Origin: an uncultured Clostridia bacterium
Lineage (GTDB): Bacteria; Bacillota; Clostridia; Oscillospirales; Oscillospiraceae
Length of the DNA stretch: 5,276 nucleotides
Direction of reading: 5' to 3'
Assembly (NCBI GenBank): GCA_946184215.1
Contig: CAMHER010000143.1
Coordinates: forward strand, 1-5,276
Positions 1 through 5,276 of the stretch are shown here, piece after piece; positions within the stretch are counted from its first letter, which is position 1, and each line of letters opens with the position of its first letter. The notes beneath the pieces are model-generated. The model worked only from the letters and a program-made list of their open reading frames with translations. It did not search any database and was not told the DNA's origin. The position numbers were made by a program, and so were the translations under genes.

Positions 1-479
1 ACGGCCTTGCCGCCGGCACGAGCATTCCCGTGTGCATCTTCTTCGTCTCCGTCACGTTCCTGTGGCAGCGCGGCGATATCTCCGTCGGCGTCTTCGCGTC
101 CGGTCTCGCGGGCGGTCTGCTGGGCTTTTTGCTCTATAACTTCAACCCCGCCAAGATCTTCATGGGCGACACCGGCTCGCTCTTCCTCGGCGGCGCGATT
201 GCCGCCATGGCCTTTGCCTATGATATGCCGCTCGTTCTGATCACGGTCGGCATCATGTACATCATCGAAACGCTCTCCGACATTATTCAGGTCGGTTATT
301 TCAAGCTCAGCCACGGCAAGCGCGTCTTTAAAATGGCGCCCTTCCACCATCATCTCGAGATGGGCGGCTGGACCGGAAGGAAATGGAGCGAGAAAGAACT
401 GTTTGTTCTCTTTACGGGCATAAGTCTGCTGTTTGCTGTCATATCATTTATTGGGGTGTTCCAGCGTTACGCCATGTGA
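1..479 (+). CDS. mraY: MraY, phospho-MurNAc-pentapeptide transferase, C-terminal part (5' end outside window)
   Basis: MraY is an integral membrane enzyme that transfers phospho-MurNAc-pentapeptide from its UDP carrier to undecaprenyl phosphate, giving lipid I on the inner face of the membrane. The reading frame is open from the first complete codon at position 3 to TGA at 477-479, about 158 residues. It opens with GLAAGTS, the tail of the family's NLTDGLDGLAAG motif, so the two early catalytic aspartates lie upstream of the window. Visible signatures are NPAKIFMGDTGS, whose aspartate (codon 168-170) matches the third catalytic Asp (Asp267 in E. coli), and the APFHHHLE triple-histidine motif (codons 345-353) that marks MraY among related polyprenyl-phosphate transferases. 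At least four hydrophobic segments are present, the last one (LFVLFTGISLLFAVISFIGV) near the C-terminus. ftsW follows directly, without the murD often found here. Identity is secure; only the N-terminal half is missing. Confidence 0.97.
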   Translation, partial: GLAAGTSIPVCIFFVSVTFLWQRGDISVGVFASGLAGGLLGFLLYNFNPAKIFMGDTGSLFLGGAIAAMAFAYDMPLVLITVGIMYIIETLSDIIQVGYFKLSHGKRVFKMAPFHHHLEMGGWTGRKWSEKELFVLFTGISLLFAVISFIGVFQRYAM

Positions 480-503
480 TTGACGATACAGTCAAGCAAA
501 GCC

Positions 504-510
504 GGGGAGG
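504..510 (+). promoter_or_regulatory. Ribosome binding site that sets the ftsW start at GTG 519
   Basis: GGGGAGG is a near-perfect Shine-Dalgarno sequence placed 8 nt before GTG 519. It lies inside the longer open frame that could begin at TTG 480, so it argues for the shorter protein and against the 13-residue N-terminal extension. Confidence 0.7.
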
Positions 511-518
511 TGGGAGAA

Positions 519-1685
519 GTGCGTTACGATACGGCCCGCCTCGCCGACTTTTCCGTTTTGCGCGGCGAGAGGAGACAAAACAGCTTTGACAGAAGCTTTT
601 TTGCGCTGGTTATGATTCTGCTCCTGTTGGGGATCATCATGGTCCTTTCGGCCAGCTTTCCGCGCGCCTACTATGACCCGGGACATGTCACCGGCGGCCG
701 CGCCACCTACTATTTTGTCCGCCAGCTGATCTTTGCGGCGGCGGGGGTGGGGGCGATGCTTCTTGCGGCCCGTTTTCCGATCGGCTTTTACAAACGCTAT
801 GCCAAGCACTTTATGGCCGTGACACTTGTGCTGCTTGCCCTCGTGCCGCTTATCGGCATCCGGGCGAACGGCTCGCGGCGCTGGCTCGGTGTCGGCTCGC
901 TGACGGTGCAGCCCTCTGAACTTGCCAAGCTTGCCGTGATTCTGTTGTTTGCGGCCATGATCAGCCGCAGGCGCGGCAACATGAAGAGCTTTCGGACCGG
1001 TATTTTGCCCTTTGCCCTGATCCTCGGCCTCATTGTGGGACTGCTGGTGCTTGAGCCGCATTTTTCCGCCTCGATCATCATCCTGGCGCTGGGGGCGGCA
1101 ATGCTGTTCCTCGGCGGCGCGCCGCTGGGGTGGTTTCTCGCGGCCTTTGGCGCGGGCGGTGCGGCGCTGGCTGTTTTGCTGGTGTTTTTCCCGTACGCCT
1201 CCAGCCGGATCACGACCTGGCGCGATCCGTTTTCCAGTTCGTCTGACGAGGGGTATCAGATCGTACAGTCCCTCTATACGATCGGCTCCGGCGGGCTCGG
1301 CGGCGTCGGGCTTGGGGCAAGTCGGCAGAAGTATCTCTATCTGCCGGAAGAACATAATGACTTTATTTTTTCCGTCCTGTGCGAGGAACTGGGTTTTCTG
1401 GGAGCAGCCCTTGTGCTGATCCTCTTTGCGCTGTTGATCCTGCGCGGCTATCGCATCGCGCTTCGCTGCCCGGACCCCTTCAGCTTTCTTGTCACGGCCG
1501 GGATCACGACGCTGCTGGCGATTCAGGTGTTTCTGAACGTGGCGGTCGTGACGAACCTGCTGCCCTGTACGGGCATATCTCTGCCGTTTTTCAGCTATGG
1601 CGGCACAGCGCTCATCATTCAGCTTGCCGAGATGGGGATCGTGCTGAGCGCATCGCGAGAGATCATGGAAGGAGAACAGAAATGA
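519..1685 (+). CDS. ftsW: FtsW/SpoVE-type SEDS peptidoglycan glycosyltransferase
   Basis: This is a polytopic SEDS protein that polymerises lipid II into glycan strands together with a partner class B PBP. From GTG 519 it has 388 residues, close to the usual family length, beginning with a short cytoplasmic tail and a first membrane helix at about residues 27-46. Family motifs are NGSRRWL, QPSELAK (131-137), EPHFSAS (from 179), PEEHNDFIF with the presumed catalytic Asp281, EELGFLG, and GISLPFFSYGGT (from about 352). I chose GTG 519 because GGGGAGG at 504-510 lies 8 nt before it. The upstream in-frame TTG at 480 has no Shine-Dalgarno sequence, and GTG 510 overlaps the purine run. The stop overlaps the murG start (ATGA), implying translational coupling. 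Position between mraY and murG supports a septal FtsW or the sporulation paralogue SpoVE rather than RodA, and sequence alone cannot separate those two. The first proline motif has His where many SEDS proteins have Asp. Confidence 0.93.
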   Translation: MRYDTARLADFSVLRGERRQNSFDRSFFALVMILLLLGIIMVLSASFPRAYYDPGHVTGGRATYYFVRQLIFAAAGVGAMLLAARFPIGFYKRYAKHFMAVTLVLLALVPLIGIRANGSRRWLGVGSLTVQPSELAKLAVILLFAAMISRRRGNMKSFRTGILPFALILGLIVGLLVLEPHFSASIIILALGAAMLFLGGAPLGWFLAAFGAGGAALAVLLVFFPYASSRITTWRDPFSSSSDEGYQIVQSLYTIGSGGLGGVGLGASRQKYLYLPEEHNDFIFSVLCEELGFLGAALVLILFALLILRGYRIALRCPDPFSFLVTAGITTLLAIQVFLNVAVVTNLLPCTGISLPFFSYGGTALIIQLAEMGIVLSASREIMEGEQK

Positions 1686-2806
1686 TGAAATTCCTTTTTA
1701 CCTGCGGCGGCACGGCCGGTCATATCAACCCGGCTCTCGCGATTGCGTCGCGGCTTGAGGAGCTTCTCGGCCACTGCGAGATCCTCTTTATCGGCGCAAA
1801 GGGCATGATGGAGACCGAGCTCGTTCCGCGCGAGGGCTATGAGATCAGAGAGATCGACATTACCAATCTCAGCCGCTCGCTGAGCCTGGAGGGCCTTGTA
1901 CATAACGCCAGAACGCTGAAAAATGTGGCGGTGTCAATCGAAAAGGCAAAGAAGATCATCCGGGAATTTCAGCCGGATGTCGTGATCGGGACCGGCGGCT
2001 ATGTCTGCTATCCCGTCCTGACGGCGGCGTCGCGGCTGCATATCCCGACTGTTATTCATGAGAGCAACGCCATTCCCGGCCTGACGACAAAGCTTCTCGC
2101 CAGGCATGTCGATAAGGTCCTGGTTGGCTTCGAGGAAAGCCGCAGCGCGTATCCCGATACCGACAAGGTCTATGTGACCGGCACACCGGTTCGCGGCAGC
2201 TTTTCCGCCTATACGAAAGAGACGGCGAAGAAACAGCTGGGCATCCCGAATGACAGGCCGCTTGTGGTATCGGTGTGGGGCTCGCTCGGTGCGGCGCACA
2301 TGAACGAAATCATGACGGAACTGATCCCCCAGATGAAGGACGACGTCTCTTTTCGACTTGTCCATGCAGCAGGCGGCCGCTATTATGACGAGGTCTGTAA
2401 AAAGCTGTCTTCCACCGCTCCGGACTGTGCCGCTTTCGGCGCCGACGTGCGCAAGTATATCTATGATATGCCGCGCGTTATGGCGGCGGCCGATCTTGTG
2501 CTCTGCCGGGCCGGAGCGTCCTCTCTGGCCGAGCTGACCTTTATGGGAAAGCCCGCCATCATCGTGCCGTCTCCCAATGTGACCAACCACCACCAGGAAA
2601 AGAACGCCCGCGTCCTGGAAAGAGCGGGCGGTGCGCGTGTGCTGCTGGAGGGCGAATTTGACGCAGACAGTCTCCATGCTTTGATCCGGGAACTGCTTGC
2701 CGACGATCATCAGCTGAAAACCATGCGGGAGGCCATGCTTTCTCTTGCTGTTCCCGATGCGGTGGACCGCATCTGCGAGATCATACTGGAAGCAGCACGC
2801 CGCTGA
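1682..2806 (+). CDS. murG: MurG, UDP-GlcNAc:lipid I N-acetylglucosaminyltransferase
   Basis: MurG is a peripheral membrane GT-B glycosyltransferase (family GT28) that adds GlcNAc from UDP-GlcNAc to lipid I, producing lipid II on the cytoplasmic face. The product has 374 residues, the usual length. The N-terminal acceptor domain shows the glycine-rich GGTAGHINPALA (9-20), with His14 matching the conserved family histidine, then IGTGGYVCYPV and HESNAIPGLTTKLLA. The C-terminal donor domain shows WGSLGA (199-204), RAGASSLAE (276-284), whose Glu284 is at the position that holds the ribose, and NHHQEKNA, with Gln305 in the nucleotide-sugar site. AAGGAG at 1669-1674 lies 7 nt before ATG 1682. A second ATG at 1685 is in frame and slightly farther from the site, so the protein may start one residue later. 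The start overlaps the ftsW stop. All expected motifs are present and the gene looks intact. Confidence 0.97.
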   Translation: MMKFLFTCGGTAGHINPALAIASRLEELLGHCEILFIGAKGMMETELVPREGYEIREIDITNLSRSLSLEGLVHNARTLKNVAVSIEKAKKIIREFQPDVVIGTGGYVCYPVLTAASRLHIPTVIHESNAIPGLTTKLLARHVDKVLVGFEESRSAYPDTDKVYVTGTPVRGSFSAYTKETAKKQLGIPNDRPLVVSVWGSLGAAHMNEIMTELIPQMKDDVSFRLVHAAGGRYYDEVCKKLSSTAPDCAAFGADVRKYIYDMPRVMAAADLVLCRAGASSLAELTFMGKPAIIVPSPNVTNHHQEKNARVLERAGGARVLLEGEFDADSLHALIRELLADDHQLKTMREAMLSLAVPDAVDRICEIILEAARR

Positions 2807-2819
2807 CCCAATCACGAAG

Positions 2820-2868
2820 AAATCCCTCCGGGCATAGAATGGCTTGATTTCGATGCACGGAGGGATTT
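2820..2868 (+). promoter_or_regulatory. Hairpin between murG and murA that encloses the murA ribosome site (possible attenuator/weak terminator)
   Basis: AAATCCCTCCG (2820-2830) and CGGAGGGATTT (2858-2868) are perfect 11-bp reverse complements. Inside them, after one G/A mismatch, GCAT (2832-2835) pairs with ATGC (2853-2856), leaving a 17-nt loop. The murA Shine-Dalgarno GGAGGG (2859-2864, 9 nt before ATG 2873) is wholly within the right arm and paired to CCCTCC. The right arm runs into TTTTATTAT, so the same element resembles a weak intrinsic terminator with an interrupted T-tract. The pairing is read directly from the sequence; regulation is inference. It could lower murA translation, end part of the murG transcripts, or both. 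Confidence 0.65.
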
Positions 2869-2872
2869 TATT

Positions 2873-4129
2873 ATGGATATCTGGCATGTCAGAGGCGGCA
2901 ACAGACTTTTTGGAAGCTGCCGTGTGCAGGGCTCGAAAAACGCCTCGCTTCCTGTCCTCGCCGCAAGCGTTGTACTGCCGGTCCGCTCTGTGTTGAAAAA
3001 TGTGCCGCGTCTGAAGGATGTGGATGCGGCGCTCCAGATCCTCTCACACCTGGGCTGCCGTATCGACCGGGGGGAGGAAGAGCTCATCATCGACTCCACT
3101 TCCTTCACCGGGGCCGAGATCCCGCGGGAGCTGATGGCGGAAATGCGCTCGTCCGTTATTTTTATGGGTGCGCTCCTGGCACGCTGCGGCGAAGCGAAGC
3201 TGAGTCTGCCCGGCGGCTGTCAGCTGGGCAAGCGGCCGATCGATCTGCACCTGTCGGCCCTCCGCCAGATGGGCGCGGAGATCGAGGAAGAGGGGAGCGA
3301 CCTGTTCTGCCGAGCCGAGAGGCTGCGCGGTGCGGACATCGACCTGCGTTTTCCCAGCGTCGGCGCAACGGAAAATATCATGTTGGCCGCCTGTGCCGCC
3401 GAGGGACGGACCACGATCCACGGTGCGGCACGAGAGCCGGAGATCGTCAGCCTGCAGGCGTATCTGGCTTCGATCGGGGCAGATATCCACGGAGCGGGAA
3501 CCAGTACGATCACGATCTGCGGCGCTGTCGGAAGGGAAAATACGGTCTATACGGTCCCGAGTGACCGAATCGTCGCCTCCACGCTTGCCTGTGCCTGCGC
3601 TGCGGCAGGAGGGAGGATCATCCTGTCCGGCGTCAAGGCCGATCATTTTTCTACGGTTCTCCACTTCCTAAATGACGCAGGCTGTGATATAATCAACTTT
3701 AAAGATATCGTGGAGATATCTTCAAACGGTGATCTGCGCTCCCCGGGACATATTGTCACAGCGCCTTATCCGGGCTTCCCAACGGACGCACAGCCGATCC
3801 TGATGGCGGCACTTCTCCGCTCACACGGAACAACGCAGTTCACGGAAACGATTTTCGAAAACCGGTATCGGCAGGTCAGTGAACTGCGGCGTCTCGGGGC
3901 CGACCTCACAGTCTCCGGGACGGAAGCGGTGCTGCGCGGGGTCGAGACTCTGCACGGCGAAACGCTGACAGCGCCGGATCTGCGCGGCGGTGCCGCCATG
4001 ATCGTGGCGGGCCTGCATACCAGGGGCGAGACAAGGATCATCGATGCGGGCCATATCGCCCGCGGTTACGACAGCTTTGACGACACGCTCTGCGCGCTCG
4101 GCGCGGAGGTGTGGATCGAACACAAATGA
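2873..4129 (+). CDS. murA: MurA, UDP-N-acetylglucosamine 1-carboxyvinyltransferase
   Basis: MurA is the cytoplasmic enzyme that moves enolpyruvate from PEP to the 3'-OH of UDP-GlcNAc, the first committed step of peptidoglycan synthesis and the target of fosfomycin. It has 418 residues, the normal length, in the two-domain EPSP-synthase-like fold. Key residues are all present: Lys22-Asn23 in QGSKNA, Cys116 in the mobile loop GGCQLGKRP (the fosfomycin-reactive Cys115 of E. coli), Arg121, Asp305 in FPTDAQ (the catalytic base) and Arg397 in HIARGYDSF. With Cys rather than Asp in the loop, fosfomycin sensitivity of the enzyme would be expected. Bacillota often carry two paralogues (MurAA and MurAB/MurZ), and I cannot tell which this is. 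The gene begins just after a hairpin that covers its ribosome site. A local AT-rich patch near 3685-3720 contains both ATA codons of the gene. Confidence 0.97.
   Translation: MDIWHVRGGNRLFGSCRVQGSKNASLPVLAASVVLPVRSVLKNVPRLKDVDAALQILSHLGCRIDRGEEELIIDSTSFTGAEIPRELMAEMRSSVIFMGALLARCGEAKLSLPGGCQLGKRPIDLHLSALRQMGAEIEEEGSDLFCRAERLRGADIDLRFPSVGATENIMLAACAAEGRTTIHGAAREPEIVSLQAYLASIGADIHGAGTSTITICGAVGRENTVYTVPSDRIVASTLACACAAAGGRIILSGVKADHFSTVLHFLNDAGCDIINFKDIVEISSNGDLRSPGHIVTAPYPGFPTDAQPILMAALLRSHGTTQFTETIFENRYRQVSELRRLGADLTVSGTEAVLRGVETLHGETLTAPDLRGGAAMIVAGLHTRGETRIIDAGHIARGYDSFDDTLCALGAEVWIEHK
3685..3693 (+). promoter_or_regulatory. Candidate internal promoter: perfect extended -10 within murA
   Basis: TGATATAAT is an exact match to the extended -10 form TGnTATAAT. 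The -35 position 17 nt upstream is TTCCTA (3665-3670), only 3 of 6 matches, but extended -10 promoters tolerate that. Transcription would begin near 3700, still within murA, about 450 nt before ftsQ, giving an ftsQ (and possibly ftsZ) transcript independent of the murG-murA hairpin. It may be chance within coding DNA. Confidence 0.3.
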
Positions 4130-4150
4130 AAGGGTAAACAGGGTTTTACT

Positions 4151-4930
4151 ATGCCATCTGCCAGAAACAATCAGCCGCCGGCCAGCAAGCACGGCGAGTA
4201 TAAAAAACCGCGCAGACGTTCCGTGAGCGGGGCGATCCTGACCTTTGCCGTCGTCGTGATCGCCACAGTTTTTCTCATGAGTGTTTTTCTGCGTATTTCC
4301 GACATCAGCGTCGAGGGGAACGAGCACTATACCGATGAGGAAATCATCAAGGCGATCGACATCGAGCAGGGCGACAACCTGTTTTTCTTCGACCGGTTTG
4401 CCGCCATCAGCCGTGTTTTTGCCAAGCTCCCCTATGTTGAGGAGGTATCGGTCTCACGCGAGCTTCCCGACAAGGTCGTCATCACGGTGCAGGAATGCAA
4501 GGCGCTTGCCTATATCGCCGTCGGCGATGAAAACTGGACCATCGACCACAGCTGCAAGGTTCTCGGCAAAGCCACGGAAGGGGAACTGGATTTCCTGATC
4601 CGCGTGGATGGGCTCAATCCCGGCACCCTTCTGATCGGGGAACGCCTGACGACCCATGACGCAGACGAGGATGCTGTCGCCTTCCTGGCCGATGTGCTGT
4701 ACCAGGTACAGGAGCGCGGCATGACCGAGCGTGTCAGAAGCATGGATTTCTCCGAGCTGAACGCAGTTAAGCTGTATTACGGAACACGCTTTACGGTTAT
4801 GATCGGAGGGAAGAGCGAGATAAACCACAAATTCGCCATGCTCGAATCCGTGCTGGAACAGCTCAAGGAGGGCGATGTGGGCGTCATCAACGTCTCCGAT
4901 GGGACAAGCGCGCACTTTGTTCCACAGTAA
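4151..4930 (+). CDS. ftsQ: FtsQ/DivIB, cell-division protein with POTRA domain
   Basis: This bitopic membrane protein belongs to the FtsQ/DivIB-FtsL-FtsB(DivIC) complex that helps activate septal peptidoglycan synthesis. The 259 residues show the family plan. A basic cytoplasmic tail (about 1-26, with KKPRRR at 18-23) precedes one membrane helix (about 28-47). An extracytoplasmic POTRA domain follows (about 49-115, RISDISVEGNEHYTDEEIIKA through LPYVEEVSVSRELPDKVVI), then a beta domain reaching nearly to the C-terminus, with almost no gamma tail. In Gram-positives it is usually called DivIB. ATG 4151 has only a weak site, AGGG at 4140-4143 with 7-nt spacing, so it may depend partly on ribosomes finishing murA 21 nt upstream. 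Two cysteines (116 and 135) lie in the exported part at neighbouring beta-strand positions, which is unusual. Sequence conservation is low, as normal for this family, and the identification rests on architecture, the POTRA motif and gene order. Confidence 0.92.
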   Translation: MPSARNNQPPASKHGEYKKPRRRSVSGAILTFAVVVIATVFLMSVFLRISDISVEGNEHYTDEEIIKAIDIEQGDNLFFFDRFAAISRVFAKLPYVEEVSVSRELPDKVVITVQECKALAYIAVGDENWTIDHSCKVLGKATEGELDFLIRVDGLNPGTLLIGERLTTHDADEDAVAFLADVLYQVQERGMTERVRSMDFSELNAVKLYYGTRFTVMIGGKSEINHKFAMLESVLEQLKEGDVGVINVSDGTSAHFVPQ

Positions 4931-4931
4931 T

Positions 4932-4951
4932 AGATTACAAAAAGATTACAA
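4932..4951 (+). repeat. Tandem direct repeat AGATTACAA with 11-bp period, upstream of the ftsZ promoter
   Basis: AGATTACAA occurs at 4932-4940 and again at 4943-4951, identical over 9 bp and offset by 11 bp, about one helical turn, so both copies face the same side of the DNA. They begin right after the ftsQ stop and end 27 bp before the candidate -35 of ftsZ. The core TTACAA recurs downstream in both orientations. A binding site for a regulator is possible, but no known family's site is recognised. Confidence 0.45.
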
Positions 4952-4978
4952 TTATTTTCACAAAAATAAAAATATCTC

Positions 4979-5007
4979 TTGACCTTGAGAAAGATTTGTA
5001 ATAATAT
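4979..5007 (+). promoter_or_regulatory. Candidate sigma-A-type promoter of ftsZ
   Basis: TTGACC at 4979-4984 matches 5 of 6 bases of the -35 consensus. Exactly 17 bp later, TAATAT at 5002-5007 matches 4 of 6 bases of the -10. The expected transcription start is near 5013-5015, giving a leader of about 60 nt. The surroundings (4931-5076) hold 40 G/C of 146 bases, strikingly AT-rich beside the GC-rich genes, as expected of a promoter region. I see no clear intrinsic terminator after ftsQ, so read-through from upstream could add to ftsZ expression. Confidence 0.6.
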
Positions 5008-5018
5008 ATCGTTACAAA
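4995..5018 (+). promoter_or_regulatory. Inverted repeat TTTGTAA-N10-TTACAAA over the ftsZ -10: operator candidate
   Basis: TTTGTAA (4995-5001) and TTACAAA (5012-5018) are perfect 7-bp reverse complements separated by 10 bp. Their centres are 17 bp apart, typical of a dimeric repressor site. The spacer contains the proposed -10, and the right arm covers the likely transcription start, so a bound protein would block the promoter. Transcribed as RNA it would be a weak A/U hairpin without a following U-run, so a terminator is unlikely. The regulator is unknown. Confidence 0.45.
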
Positions 5019-5063
5019 CCAAAAATACAAATATCCCATGTAGATACATCGTTGGATAAAACA

Positions 5064-5069
5064 GGGAGG
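5064..5069 (+). promoter_or_regulatory. Ribosome binding site of ftsZ
   Basis: GGGAGG, 7 nt before ATG 5077, is a strong Shine-Dalgarno sequence and fixes the ftsZ start. It is the best-placed and least structured of the sites in the window, which fits the high FtsZ level that cells need. Confidence 0.85.
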
Positions 5070-5076
5070 CAACACA

Positions 5077-5276
5077 ATGGATTTCAAAGCAGAAACTGGT
5101 CCCGAAAACGTTGTAACGTTAAAGGTCATTGGTGTCGGCGGCGCCGGCAACAATGTTGTCAACAGAATGGTCAAGTCCGGCACGCAGGGCGTTGAGTTTA
5201 TCGCGGTCAACACCGATAAACAGGCGCTGAGCGTCTCCAATGCCGATCAGAAGATCCAGATCGGCGAGAAGATGAC
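5077..5276 (+). CDS. ftsZ: FtsZ, tubulin-like cell-division GTPase, N-terminal part (3' end outside window)
   Basis: FtsZ polymerises with GTP into the cytokinetic ring at mid-cell and recruits the division machinery. Only the first 66 codons and two further bases are present, and the frame is open at the window end. After a short N-terminal extension come VTLKVIGVGGAGNNVVNRM, with the glycine-rich first nucleotide-binding loop (19-26), then VEFIAVNTDKQAL (39-51), with the conserved Asn45-Thr46-Asp47 loop, and KIQIGEKM, the lead-in to the next GTP-binding segment. The tubulin signature GGGTGTG and the C-terminal tail that binds SepF or FtsA lie beyond the window. The gene has its own promoter candidate and strong ribosome site, and it follows ftsQ without an intervening ftsA. 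Confidence 0.97.
   Translation, partial: MDFKAETGPENVVTLKVIGVGGAGNNVVNRMVKSGTQGVEFIAVNTDKQALSVSNADQKIQIGEKM

Noticed and set aside
480..518. Thirteen-residue N-terminal extension of FtsW from TTG 480
   Set aside because: No Shine-Dalgarno sequence precedes TTG 480, and it lies directly against the mraY stop, whereas GTG 519 has GGGGAGG at ideal spacing.
586..616. Promoter inside ftsW: TTGACA at 586-591 and TATGAT at 611-616
   Set aside because: The hexamers are good, but the 19-bp spacer is poor, the -10 lacks an upstream TGn, and both encode the conserved start of the first membrane helix.
492..1355. Long open frame on the minus strand opposite ftsW
   Set aside because: The translation is rich in Arg, Lys, His and Gln with no recognisable domain, and it is a mirror of hydrophobic FtsW codons in GC-rich DNA.
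1379..1681. N-terminal extension of murG into ftsW
   Set aside because: The frame is open upstream, but MurG normally begins just before the GGTxGH motif, and the ribosome site at 1669-1674 points to ATG 1682.
1934..2887. 317-codon open frame on the minus strand opposite murG
   Set aside because: No family motif or good ribosome site is seen, and it is fully antisense to an intact murG. GC-rich coding DNA commonly leaves such frames open.
4126..4137. Tiny open frame ATG AAA GGG TAA at the end of murA
   Set aside because: Three codons overlapping the murA stop without a ribosome site; chance.
5051..5059. DnaA-box-like GTTGGATAA before ftsZ
   Set aside because: It matches the reverse-complement DnaA box at only 7 of 9 positions and is a single copy, so there is no support for an origin or DnaA control.
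4935..5240. Minus-strand open frame spanning the ftsZ promoter and start
   Set aside because: It crosses AT-rich non-coding DNA, has no recognisable motif, and lies opposite a clear ftsZ start.

Overview
The window is a piece of a division and cell wall (dcw) cluster with all genes on the + strand: mraY (3' end only), ftsW, murG, murA, ftsQ/divIB and ftsZ (5' end only). The organism is most likely a low-G+C-lineage Gram-positive (Bacillota), probably a gut-type Clostridia/Oscillospiraceae-like anaerobe. Evidence for this is the order murG-murA-ftsQ-ftsZ, the clostridial style of MurG (WGSLGA, NHHQEKNA) and of FtsW (EPHFS in place of QPDLG), strong GGAGG ribosome sites, and a sigma-A-type promoter ahead of ftsZ. 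The genes are moderately GC-rich, whereas the ftsZ leader is about 27% GC by my count. Taxonomy is inferred from these features, not from a database match.

Layout. Positions 1-479 hold the C-terminal part of MraY, which makes lipid I. After a 39-nt gap comes FtsW (519-1685), the septal glycan polymerase or its sporulation paralogue SpoVE. It overlaps murG (1682-2806), which makes lipid II, in an ATGA stop/start junction. A 66-nt gap then contains a strong hairpin that buries the ribosome binding site of murA (2873-4129), the first committed enzyme of the UDP-MurNAc pathway. FtsQ/DivIB (4151-4930) follows after 21 nt. A 146-nt AT-rich leader (4931-5076) carries a promoter candidate and repeated TTACAA motifs. 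The first 66 codons of ftsZ end the window.

How the genes work together. MurA starts precursor synthesis in the cytoplasm, and MraY and MurG build the lipid-linked monomer at the membrane. FtsW polymerises it at the septum, DivIB is part of the complex that activates septal synthesis, and FtsZ forms the ring that places the machinery. murD, murC, murB and ftsA, common members of such clusters, are absent from the stretch seen here.

I see no tRNA, rRNA, CRISPR array, insertion sequence or phage gene, and no coding-free stretch above 146 nt. I found no new biological system. The items that deserve a second look are regulatory: the murG-murA hairpin, the operator-like repeats at the ftsZ promoter, and a perfect extended -10 inside murA.
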